From: Amphibalanus amphitrite
Lineage: Eukaryota > Arthropoda > Thecostraca > Balanomorpha > Balanidae
Assembly (NCBI RefSeq): GCF_019059575.1
Contig: NW_024881561.1
Span: forward strand, 496,001-560,000
Reading direction: 5' to 3'
Length of the DNA: 64,000 nt
The position numbers and the translations under genes were made by a program. A model generated the notes under the pieces. It did not search any database. It was not told where the DNA came from and saw nothing but the letters and a program-made list of their open reading frames with translations. The stretch's first letter is position 1. Each line of letters begins with the position of its first letter. Positions 35,235-47,000 of the stretch are shown here, piece after piece.

Positions 35235-36806
35235 CGGCCCGTGGCGGCGGTCCCCGGCCGGCAGCCGCTCCGGCAGCGGTGTGTCCGTGCTGCTGAGCCG
35301 CTGCCGGGGCCGCTGGGAGGCGAGGGACCGCCAGACAGACCCCAGCCGGCGCCAGTGAGGGAATGGAGCGCGCGGCGGCCCCCAGCCGGCCTCAGTGAGG
35401 GGAAGGGAGCGCGCGGCCCCCAGCCGGCGCTAGTGAGGGCAGAGCTCAGGGTAGTCTCCGCTGAAGGACCGCCGGACAGCCCCCAGCCGGCGCCAGTGAG
35501 AGGGAAGAGCTCAGGGTAGTCTCCGCTGAGGGACCGCGCGGCGGCCTCATTGAGGGGAGGGAGCTCAGGGTCCAGTCCGTGCCGCTGTGATGGGCAGAGG
35601 ACGGATAGTGACGCCAGTGTTGTACCGTTTGGACTGACCACAGACCCGGTCCGTGACGAACCCCCGTGGGGAGCGAGCTCCGGTGACGGGACTGGGCCGT
35701 CCCCTACCCTGTGATCCACACTATGTGTGGAGGGCGCTGTGTTTGATGACGTATGCGTGGACCGACGAGTTCCAACGCTTACCAACTGTGCAATGTAAAT
35801 AGGAGTGTGATGTGATCTGCTCATATCAAAAAGCCGCCGGACGTTTCTGCCGAGGCCGTTCCTCGGCCAACCACCGTCCACTGTTCCTATGGGCGCCCCG
35901 GAGGGGTCAGGGCGGGGCCGCCCCCGCCCGGTCCCGCCGGCCTGCTGTGATATGTAATCAGCTGACGGCACGCGCAGTCAGCTGACCACGGCCGTCAGCT
36001 GAGCCTGCCGAAAAGTGTACCGTGTCCAGACCAAAGAGCGCGGCCCGCGCGCGTGATGGCTGTACGTTTTGGAGCGTGGGCCGGCCTGACTCAGCTATAC
36101 GTGTCGATCGCGCGCTAAATATACACCCCCAGTGACGTGGCGCCGGATTTTGTCTCACAGTCGCCGCCCGCCGGTGTCGTCACTGATAAGACGCTGCGAC
36201 CGGACGCGGGGTGATTCCGACGGAACGACGCAGGAGTCGCGCTGGAACCGGACCGGCCCGTGATACGCGGTCTGCATCACCCGAGGTAGCCCCCGATCCG
36301 CGGTCCTCTGTGGAGTACCGGGCTCGTCCTAGTCTTTTTTTTGTACCCTGACCACAAACTGTCTACTGCAGTCCGATAAGCACTCTGACTGATGCCAGTC
36401 GTTTTAACCTACTTCACTTTTTCTCCGCTAAGCCCTCCACAATCCACCTGGCTCTAAACGGGAGACATTCCCTTCTGTGTGTCAGTATAACAGCTGTGAC
36501 GAACCCCGGCCAGACGAGGCCGCGTCGGATCCGCACCCACTGACTTCGATGTAGCTGGCCAGCAGCCATCGCTCGCGTCAAACCCAGTCGCTGTGACGTC
36601 AGCTCACGAATTCACCTCTCCAAACTCCCAGGGGAGGCGTCACTGGCGAATTTTACACGCCAATCAAGCAGTGTTACATTTCTACAGCGCGAGATAATTG
36701 TGATCGTGTTAGCATCCACAGCAAGGAGTGGAATCAGTCGACCAGTCCCAATGCTCTTATACTCGAGGAGATTCACACTTAACCCTCCAAGATCAACACT
36801 GCTAGA
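35235..36806 (+). other. Presumed 3' UTR and intergenic sequence after the zinc-finger gene
   Basis: GC-rich, no coding signal. About 35,315-35,560 holds a degenerate minisatellite with CCCCAGCCGGCGCCAGTGAG and GAGCTCAGGGTAGTCTCCGC modules. No clear AATAAA was seen on the + strand, so the transcript end is undetermined. Confidence 0.45.
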
Positions 36807-36812
36807 TTTATT
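36807..36812 (-). terminator. Polyadenylation signal (AATAAA) for the DNAJ gene
   Basis: AATAAA on the - strand (TTTATT on +), about 1.1 kb past the stop codon at 37927. It is the nearest consensus signal downstream of the last exon that I found. Confidence 0.5.
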
Positions 36813-37926
36813 GAGAAAGGAGTTTCATATACAGAACCAGTCAAGTGGCATGAAGACAAACATACCAGTGATAGTCAGGCCGGGACAATCAACCTACGTG
36901 CTTACATAAACTTGTCACCGGCAACCTATAAAACAGGCAGCGTCGCACACATGATCGTGCTGCCTGGGCGACCCAGTGAGTGTGCCGGGTCAATGCGCGG
37001 GTTACCTACAGCACAGACACAGCAGTCGCACAGCAGTCTGACCGGGGGAACGGTACGGACAACACTCCTGGAGCGCAGCATCGCCAATTTATGTGCACAT
37101 GGAACGAAAACGAATATACTCGGCTCGACGTCTCGCCGGGCGCAGCGGTCGCCCACGCCCTGTCGGGTCACACATGGACCCCGGCCGGTCTCTCCCGCTC
37201 GTACGATCAGTCTGGCTCGCCCTCACACACAGACACACACGCATACATACACGGACGCGCGCCCACAAATATGGGAGCGCGCGCCGCCCACGCGCAGTCC
37301 CGACTGGCGTGCTTTATATCGTCAGCGCGGTACGCCGCGCAGTGTCCGTCCGCTGCCCGTCTCCACTGGGGGCCGGCCACCCCTCCATCCTCCCCGCACT
37401 GTCCACCGGGCCAGAGCTGTACCCGGTTCGCCCGGCGTACCCCGGCCTTACCGCCGGGCGCTTCCTGAAGTCGCCGTCTCCGTTCGACCAGCCTCTCTCT
37501 GTTCCTGATCCGCCAGCCGCCGCTGTTCAGTCTGTCCGGTCCCAGCCGGGCGGTTCTAAGCGGCTCGCGCTGCCGGCAGCACGGCCCGACCTGCCGCCAC
37601 TCTCTCCCTCTCACCCCTCTCTCCAGCACCGGGGCGCCACCCTGTCTGCTCCAGTCGGGCCGGTCGGGCCGCGGCAGCCGTCACCGGTCCCCGACGCACC
37701 GCAGTCGGCGCGTCCCGCCCAGCGCCGCTACGGCAGCACAGCCATCCGCCGGCGGCGCCTCACTCGACACATTATCTCCTAACGTCACCTGACGTTCCCG
37801 ACATCACCCAGACGTCACCTGACGCCGCTGACGCCGCCTGAGCGTCTCCACTAGCGCGGGCGGCCTCACGCCGGAGCCGGCCGGCGGCGCGGGCTCGCTT
37901 CCTAGTCGGGCGACGGCCGAGCGGTG

Positions 37927-38002
37927 CTATTGGTGGGCGCACTGGACGCCCGGGCCGCCGTGCATCTCTTCATCCTCGTCGTACGCCTCTGCCCGGCTCG
38001 AC
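37927..38002 (-). CDS. DNAJA2: DNAJA2 last coding exon with CAAX box
   Basis: 76 nt after GTCACCGCCGCCAG. It encodes [18 protein letters not shown], then VQCAHQ and TAG (37929-37927). The C-terminal CAHQ is the same prenylation box as vertebrate DNAJA2. The incoming phase (2) matches exon 6. Confidence 0.93.
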
Positions 38003-41000
38003 CTGGCGGCGGTGACAGCGAATGCGGGCTGCGTCAGTGGGGGCGGGGGACCGTGCGGCAGTGGAAGGGGGCGACAGCGGGGAGACTGGCCGTGAACTCA
38101 GTAGGGGAAAGGTGCGCCAAACCACCAACAGTCCGGGTGACGCTGATGGGGGGACGTAGGTCGATGTCTTGGTTATTTTAGTTCACCCACTACCAGCGTC
38201 GAAGCATCACCTAACTCTGCATTCATCGGTCATCTATCGAAACAGGCTATCTGTTTTTAAGTCGCGACAACAGGGTACGGGCATGCTAAGATCTAACACA
38301 AAGCCAGGATAAAAAACGACACAATATCTACCACCAACATCGACCCAATATTTTCACTGCCATCCGTACAAAACAACAGCTATCACTATAAGACCAAACC
38401 GCAGAGCACCCGGCCGAAGGGTTGCGGAGAGTGACAAACAGGAAACGCCCTGGTTACCCAGCGGAGCCCTCGGGTCGGTGGAACTTTGCTGAAGGAGCCT
38501 CCGGCGGGCGTGGGGGAGGAAGGAGGTGGTGAGGGGCGCTACGTCACGTGGGGTGATGTAACGTCAGACATGTGACCGGCCGTGGGGTTAGCCCGCTCGG
38601 AGCACCTCGCAGCTGGCCGGGGCTGCAGCGGTGGTTCGGGTGGAGGAGAAACGGAACAGCCTCCAGCATGGGTAGACATGGGCATACTGAGGGACCAACA
38701 TACGAACTAACAGCCGTGAATCAACAAAGCCCACAACCAGACCGACTCATAGACCCTCACAAGCAGACAGCTGGACGGACGGAGGGACGGACGAAGGGAC
38801 GGACAGACGGATCCAGATTGTCACACTGCCACTGGGACTCTCAGTCCCTAAGGTCCGCAGGTCGCTGACGAGAGCAGCTGCGTCAACCAGCTCATACCAC
38901 CTCACTTATACCACCATATCAACACCCATTCCTGGGAACGAGAAACAAAACCCCCGGCGTATGCAAGCATCGGGAGCCCCTTCCAGTCCTTCCCCAGGTA
39001 TCCCCCATCGCCCCCTCCGGCGATGGGGGATAACTGTCCGGGAACCTCCGAGTCCGGGAACCCTGAACCCCTGACACACCGTCGCAGCACCGTGCCCTCA
39101 CCGTGACTGCGAGCTGGGGTCAAAGTCGTCCAGGTGGACGTCCTCGACGTGCGCGCCGCTCGGCTTGGTGAAGGCCGGCCGGGGCGGCAGCAGCGGCTCC
39201 AGCTTCGGGTACACCGACTCGGGCGCCCACTGGTTCTCCGGGAAGTCGACGTCGAAGCGCACGTACAGGTTGCCCTTGTCGAACGGCGAGCGGTGGATGG
39301 GGAAGCCCTCTCCGCGCACACCGCGGCGGGTGCCTGGGGGCACAGCGACCGGTCAGAGGAGCGGGCAGCACACCGCTGGTGGGGATAGACACCATACTCG
39401 GAAATCAACGAAGGCACCCGGGTACAAACATAGAGAACTGGGCAACGCAGTTCTAACCTGAAAGGTTCAATTCACTTACGCACTCGCCAAAGATGAACTT
39501 TTCACGTTGTTACATTTCAGTCATTTCAGCTGAATTTCAGTTAACATCGTCATTTCAGTTGCTCGTACATTTCAGTTGTTACATCTATATTGACACTAAA
39601 CTGAAGTACTTATGGGAAATGGCGAGAAAGTAACCAGATGAAAATGCTAAGCGCCCAGCATGCTGTCCGTAATTTAACGCTGTTGTCCACAGACCACAAC
39701 ACGTCTATCATACATGGAAACCCGCGCCAATCTACCAATCTCCAGTCCTGAAATTGCTTACGGGTCCTCACGTCTCTGCATTGTGCCCATCGGGTCTCGA
39801 GTTCCGTCTGGGGCCGCTCTCATAACTCACTGTGTCCTCTGGAGCCGCCCCAGCGTTCAAGGTGTCCTATGCCCTCCCCCCCATTCACCGTACCCCCAAG
39901 GCCGCCCTCCGTTCTTACCTGGGGCCAGCACTGCCTTCTCCGGGCCAGTCCCCGACTGCACTCACCATACTCTCTCAATCCAACCTCGGGTCTCACCTCA
40001 GGTGAGACCTCAGGTGAGACTGGCGCCGGCACTGTGCCCTCTGGAGTCGCCCCCTCACCCCCCTCACCTCTCACTGTACCCTCTGGGGTCATCCCCTCAG
40101 CTCTCACCTGGCGCCAGCACTGTTCCCTCTGGGGTCGTCCCCTCAGCTCTCACCTGGCGCCAGCACCGTTCCCTCTGGGGTCGTCCCCTCAGCTCTCACC
40201 TGGCGCCAGCACCGTTCCCTCTGGGGTCGTCCCCTCAGCTCTCACCTGGCGCCAGCACCGTTCCCTCTGGGGTCGTCCCCTCAGCTCTCACCTGGCGCCA
40301 GCACTGTGCCCGGCTCTGAGGAGATCACCACAGTTCGGTCGTCCAGGTGCTTGATCGGGATTTGGAATCCGCACAGCGACTCCGTCAGAGAGATCTTCTT
40401 GGTCATGTACAGATCCTGCGGGCAGACAGAGGGAAGCGGTGAACCTAGAGATCTTCTTGGTCATATACAGATCCTGCGGGCGAAGTAGAGGGAAGGAGTG
40501 AACACAGAGGTCTTTTTGGTCATGTACAGATCCTGTGGGAGACCGAACACCCAGTGCCTCATTGAGTTTGAAATGTGCATCGCTGACTATTCCCACCCAT
40601 TCTGATGATAGAGCAAACGCCGCCGCTGCCGCCGCTGTGATGGAACCGGCGCGCACAAATAGATGTGTCAACACCGGTCAAGGTCCGACATAAGCGTAAA
40701 CAGAGCCTGAGTCGGGCCGAAGCTCAGCCAATGTGAATATATCCCCGGCGAGCATATTTTCGGCTCGCCGCAGCGTCGCGTCAGTGGGATGGTCGTCAAG
40801 GCATGGGACGGGCGTGTATTTACCACTTATTGTGCTTTCTGGGCCTAAATATGACCTCGACAGCATACTTACAGAAAGCTATGAACGTATGCTCGTCCCA
40901 AGCACAAAAGTCTCTCAGCCAGTGTTTGGCCCTAACCACAGCCATCCCCTCATGCATGGTACCAGACCTATAGCTTCCCGGTTGAGTTCGGCCGCCGGCT

Positions 41001-44000
41001 GTCGAACGTGGAACCGCGGACGATCGCCGCCCAACTGACATCCAACTGGACCACTGGTGACTTAATTCAGCCCGAATTTTGCGAGTGGAAGACGCCGGAG
41101 GCGACTATGCAACAGGTGTATTCCCAACGGATGAGTGTTGAAGATGAGCAACATAAATAAAAATAATGATATGTACCTTTATTTATTTCTATAGAACCGT
41201 TTATTTTTGCGGATGTCTTATGATTAGCACATGCATACATTTACGACCACGAGGAACAACGCGCAAAAGTCGTCGAAATAAAGGCAAGGAAGCCGTTGAC
41301 AATGGGAAGAAAAGTGCACCGATGTGTGCTTAGCCATACTAAGGTTGATGAAACGGTGGAAACCACCATACGCTACCTATCACACAAACCTGATCTTATC
41401 ATCAGGAGATTTACGAATGAACACAAACATTATAGGCAGTGAATAAAAGTCACATACATGTAATTCATACATGTGATTCACCGCATAACGACGTCGCATG
41501 AAAATAAACCCCAACCAAAGGCAGTCAAAATCCGGCGCTCATCAAACCCAGCCGGGTGGTCGGGCACAGCCAGTTTTCCGGAGTCCCCCCGCGCGCTATC
41601 ACCACCGCGCAGCTCCGTACCGGGACAATCCAGAGGACGGCGGCGAGGGCCCGCCACCGCGGCGGACTTCCCGGACCGGCCCGCAGCCGCCGCTCCGGCC
41701 CACGGACTGCGAGACGGGGCCGACAGCGCGGCGGCCCGCCCACGCCGTACGACAAACCCGGGGAGCGGCGACCCGGCGCACTACACGGTGCGCGTCAGCC
41801 GAGTGGAGGCCACGCCGAGCACCACCAGCGGCTGGTCACGGTGGAACTCCACCATGCCGTCCAGCGAGTCGAACGACGCCTCGTCCTCCTTGGCCTGGCC
41901 GAGTGCCAGCCGGCCGTCGGCGCGCCGGCGGACCGGCAGGTGACGACACCCGCCCGCCAGCGCCACGGACAGCGTGGCCACGCACCCGGGCTTGGTGGTG
42001 GGCCGCACGAGGAAGGAGCCGTCGGTCCGGCCGTGCAGCAGGCGCTCGGCCCGGCCGCGGTGCACGTCGCGGTACCAGGGCCGCTGGTCGGCGCGGTCCG
42101 GCTCCGACTCCGTGCTGTGCCGGTTCGCAGAGCGGTCCAGACCGGCGGTGGCGCGCTCCTGCAGCGAGGTGCTCGAGCCGATCGACGACAGAGAGCAGGA
42201 GGAGCCGAGCGGGTCCGCGCCGCGCACCGACAGCCTGCCGGCCGCCTGGCGGCGCTGCAGCGCCTGTGCCAGCGCCAGCGACAGCGGCGGCGGCGGCGGG
42301 GACGGCGGCAGGGACGGCGGCGACCCGGACAGCTCGGTCGACCGCTGCTTCATCCGGCGCTCCGCGGCAGCGTCCGGTGACGGCGGATCGGCGTGCCAGC
42401 CAAAGGCAGCGGTCACCGAGCGCGCCGGACTGGCGGCCCGCGGCGGCGGCTCCGTGATTCTGATAGGTGCGGCAGCGCCGGCGGGCCGCGGGGGTACACC
42501 TGCCGACCTGGACGGCACGGCGGGAGCAGCCGACAGCGGCTGGGAGTTGGCCGGCTTTCTGGCGGGCACGGCGGGAGCTACCTCATGTGACTGCGGACCC
42601 GCCGCCCTTCTGACGGGCAATCGCGACTGAAGCTCTGCCGGCCTCCTGGCGGGCGGCGCGGGGGCGACAGGAGGCGGCTCTGAGCCCGCCGCCCTTCTGA
42701 CCGGCAGCCGCGACTGGTCCGGCGCCCCTCTGACGGCCTGTGTGGGGACGAGACGCGGCGGCCTGGGGTCGGCCGCCCTCCTCACCGGCACCGGTGGACT
42801 GACTGCGCTCGGCTCTGGCGCTGCTGGTGGATACTGCCGCTCCATTGCCAGATATTCGGGCCCGCTCATATCGATGTAGTCTTCCTCGAACGCAGCCCCG
42901 TCAATGGTCGTATAGGCCGGGTCCACTTCATATCCATTCATGGCCATATACCCCAGGTCCGACTCGAGTCCATTCATGGCCATATATCCCGGGTCCGATT
43001 CGAGTCCATTCATGGTCATGTAACCCGGGTCCGATTCGGGTGCGTTCATGGTCATATAGCGCTGGTCCCCATCTGCGCCCGGCTTACACATGACCAGGTA
43101 CTCCTGCTCGACGGCTGGGGCGGGGCTGGTCGATCGGCGACCGAGCCCCGGCGGCCGCGGCGGGTGCCGGCCGCTCGGTTTCGGCGGTCGCGGCGGCGCG
43201 GCTCCGGCAGACTCCGCGGACGGCAGCGGCGCGGCGCGCGCCCACCGCTGCCCGCTGTGGACGGCCGTATCGCTGGCCGACGAGCCGCTGCGGTTCACGG
43301 CGTGCCGTTCGGCCGTCCTCTGTCCCCGGGCGGCGCCGCGCGCCGGCCGACCCGGCTCGGGCGCGGGCAGGTCGGACGGCGGCCGCGGCAGGCAGCCGCC
43401 CGGACCGCGGGTGGGCGCGGGCGGCGCCAGGCCGCCGCCCAGCCGCCGCTCCCAGCCGGCCACCCGGCCACTCATGGCGCTCTCCTCTGGACCGGAGAGC
43501 CGCGGGGACCAGACACACGCTGACACCCGACTGCTACGCCGACAGCCGCTGACACACGCTGACACCCTGAGGCCAGACTTTTCCTGCGCCGAGTCCCGCT
43601 GGCACACCCAGACACCAGACTGTTCCCGCGCCGAGTCCCGCTGAGACACCCAGACACCAGACTGCTCCTGCGCCGACTGACGCGACTAGGGTCGAACGCC
43701 AGCGGCGCCGTCCGCCGTTCGCCCGGCTATCTTTACCACATCCCGCCGGTCAGCGCAGCCAGAGCGGACGGGCGCCGCGGCTCCGGAGCCGCCAGGGGAA
43801 GGCCACGACACGCCGTCAGCTTCCGGCGGGCGCAGCGCAGCCGCCGGGACAACAGAAGGGGGGACACCACGGGACAATCCGCGGAAACCCTCCCAGCCAG
43901 GGACAGTCTGCCTGCCGCTGGGGGTAGCCGCGAGGTATTCCAGCCGAACACATCATAGGGGGGTCCACCCACGGTGACTGGTTCGTACCCACGGTGACTG

Positions 44001-47000
44001 GTTCGTACCCACGGCGACTGACGGCCGCAGCTCATCGCCGCACCCGATAACTAAAAGCACCGCACCGAATCGTCAGTTCTTGTTGCAGAATCATGAACTT
44101 CAGTTGCTTCAGGAGATACAATGACGATACATTTGGAACTTGAGTACCATGCTCGCACGCAGATATTTCGAACTGAATCAGTTCTAACGCGCTAAGTAAT
44201 TACATAAATGATGTAGTTAATTCGTCAACGTGTCCCGAAACCTGTGTTTTATTTTTGTTTTCTGCAAAGTTTTGAGCTCTCAATATACCTTGACCCCAAA
44301 CGGGAAGACCGAGCTAAGCCCAACTTTGCAATTACCCAATAAACAGATGTTCATTTCGACTCAACCTTGGACGCTTGAAGCAGACGGCAACAGTAGTCAG
44401 CCACGCGAGAATGGCCACGCGAGAAAACACCTGTCATCCTTCCCAATCAGGATGCTTCAGTTTAGCTGCTGTTCAGTCATGTCTTTCCCAACTCCCATGT
44501 TTGCATCTCTAGGATCAAATGCGTGTATGGAAGAGAATCATTAAACCCAGAGAGAAGAAAGTGGAGCAGGAACCCGCCTCAGTATAAGCAATGGACGACG
44601 TCTTTGTCATAGACCAAAATATCACGCCAAGAACATACAACTCTTCCTGCAGTCTTCCGCAGAGTACCTGAAGACCGACGCATGAGTACCAAATACTCTA
44701 AGGAGGGTGTTAGCTGTGATGTGGATTCACTTCGTTGATCGTGTTGCGCTCAAATTTGCCCGCTCATTGTGTTCGTACTCACCCTGTTCACTGTTCAGCC
44801 CCATTTTGTGTTGGAATTACATACATGAGTGATTCACTGGAACTTTGGAGATCTCGTCCATCATCCAAAAAGAACAGCTTTGCTGTACATGTCATCAATG
44901 AGTTGCTGGTGTTTTCATGCAACGCGAATTAAACTTTCCGTCAGACTGCCAGGAAGCCACACGGTTGATTGCCGAGGGGAATTTGACAATAACACATGAT
45001 AACATCAATAAATAGAATACAGCCCACGGAGCGGCCAGCCAGCAGCTGAGCGCCGTGTGCCTGTGGCGCTACTCACGTGCCCTTCCCGCTGGAACACCTC
45101 GTGCGGCACCTGCTGCAGCACCACGATCACGTCGCCGGGCTCGATGCCGGGCTTCTGGTTCCCCTCGCCGCGGAACGAGATCTTCTGGCCATCCCGCATA
45201 CCCTTGTCCACGTGCACCTGAGGAGACACACAGAGAGACACGGAGTGACGGGACCTGTCTCCGACACACAGAGAGGCACGGGGTGACGGGACCTGTCTCC
45301 GACACAGGGACACGGCACGGGGTGACGGGACCTGTCTCCGACACACAGAGACACGGGACGGAACCTGTCTCCGACACCCAGGGAGACACGGGGTGACGGG
45401 GCCCGTCTCCGACACACAGAGAGACACCGGGGGGGGGGGGGACGGGACCTGTCTCCGACACACAGAGAAACACGGGGTGACGGGACCTGTCTCCGACACA
45501 CAGACACGGGGTGACGGGACCTGTCTCCGACACACAGACACGGTACGGGACCTGTCTCCGACACAGAGGCACGGGACTGGACCTGTCCCCGACACATAGA
45601 GACACGGGGTGACGGGACCTGTCTCCGACACACAGAGAGACACGGAGTGACGGGACCTGTCTCCGACACACAGAGAGACACGGAGTGACGGGACCTGTCT
45701 CCGACACAGAGAGAGGCACGGGGTGACGGGACCTGTCTCCGACACACAGGGACACGGGGTGACGGGACCTGTCTCCGACACACAGAGACACGGGACGGAA
45801 CCTGTCTCCGACACCCAGGGAGACACGGGGTGACGGGGCCCGTCTCCGACACAGAGAGAGACACGGGGTGACGGGACCTGTCTCCGACACAGAGAGAGAT
45901 ACGGGGTGACGGGACCTGTCTCCGACACACACAGAGCCGTGGCGGTGACGGGACCTGTCTGGATTAAAGACAACACCATAAAGAGAAGAGATGCAAGCAG
46001 GTAATGCCTTAGGGAAAATGAGTTGTTGGGTTGAGTTGCTAAGCATACCAGGCAACACTCAAATAATAAAGGCAACATAATATGTCCAATGCTTTTTATC
46101 ACTCGCTAAACATGCATCACATGAACAGGAAAAATTAGCAACTGCAGATCTGAGATTCCCATGGAGAGCTGCAGTCTCAATAAAATAAACAACGCTGCTA
46201 AAACTAACTGAAAAAAGTACCGGAGTAAATGCAACGAAATAATGTTTTGTGATATAGAGACAGCTCATGACATACGAGGCCGGATCAAGCCAGGACGGCA
46301 TTTTATAGACGGCCTGCCCAATACCCCCATTTCAACCCTCCCATAATGCTGTGCCGACCGACTGCCCGCCGTGCGTACCTCCAGTATTTTGACCTCGCTG
46401 GTGGTCTTTTGGCCGTGGCAGGCGCGGCAGCGGTCGCGCTCATTCATCAGCTCGCCCTCGCCGTGACAGTCGGAGCACATGACCTGCTTGTGCTGCACCA
46501 TGCCGGGCCCGATCTGGCGCGTGTGCAGCTTGATGCCGCGTCCGTGGCAGCCGCGGCACGGCTCGGGCGCCTTTCCCGAGCGGCCGCCCGTGCCGCCACA
46601 CGCCGCGCACACCACCGACTTGCTCAGCTGCAGCTTGGACGTCTTGCCGTTATACAGGTCCTCCAGTGTGACCCTGCGGTGGAGAGGGGTCAGTCACTGC
46701 TACAGCCTGGACGCCTTGCAGGTCCTACAGTGTGACCCTGCGTTAGAGAGGGGTCAGTCACTGCTGCGGCCTCCAGTGTGACCCTGCGGTGGAGAGGGGG
46801 TCAGACACTGCTGCGGCCCACAGTGTGACCCTGTGGTAGAGAGGGGGTCAGTAACTGCTGCAGCCTCCGATGTGAACCTATGGTAGAGAGGGGGTCAGGT
46901 CAGCTGTCATCATCAGAGGGCTCTTCACGGGCCATGTGTGCTGTAGGACCGCACACAGCCTCCAAGCTCCGCCCACTGCGTCCCTACGTCAGCCTTCCGT

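Noticed and set aside
39098-39343. DNAJA2 ending at the TGA at 39098-39100
   Set aside because: The TGA lies within a consensus donor, and a phase-matched exon with the family-typical C-terminus (EAYDEDEE...CAHQ) is present at 37927-38002.
39915-40300. CRISPR-like array of regular repeats
   Set aside because: The units are contiguous with an exact 46-bp period and no spacers, in a eukaryotic intron. It is a tandem repeat of a splice junction.
43476-43649. Longer N-terminus for the SH2 protein
   Set aside because: The extra 58 codons fall mostly in a 42-bp minisatellite and contain no conserved feature. The ATG at 43475 opens the first non-repetitive sequence.
45005-46102. 365-, 329- and 267-codon frames with CVGDRSRHP-like repeats
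   Set aside because: They are translations of the intronic minisatellite in three frames. The only real coding part is the 141-nt DNAJA2 exon at 45077-45217.
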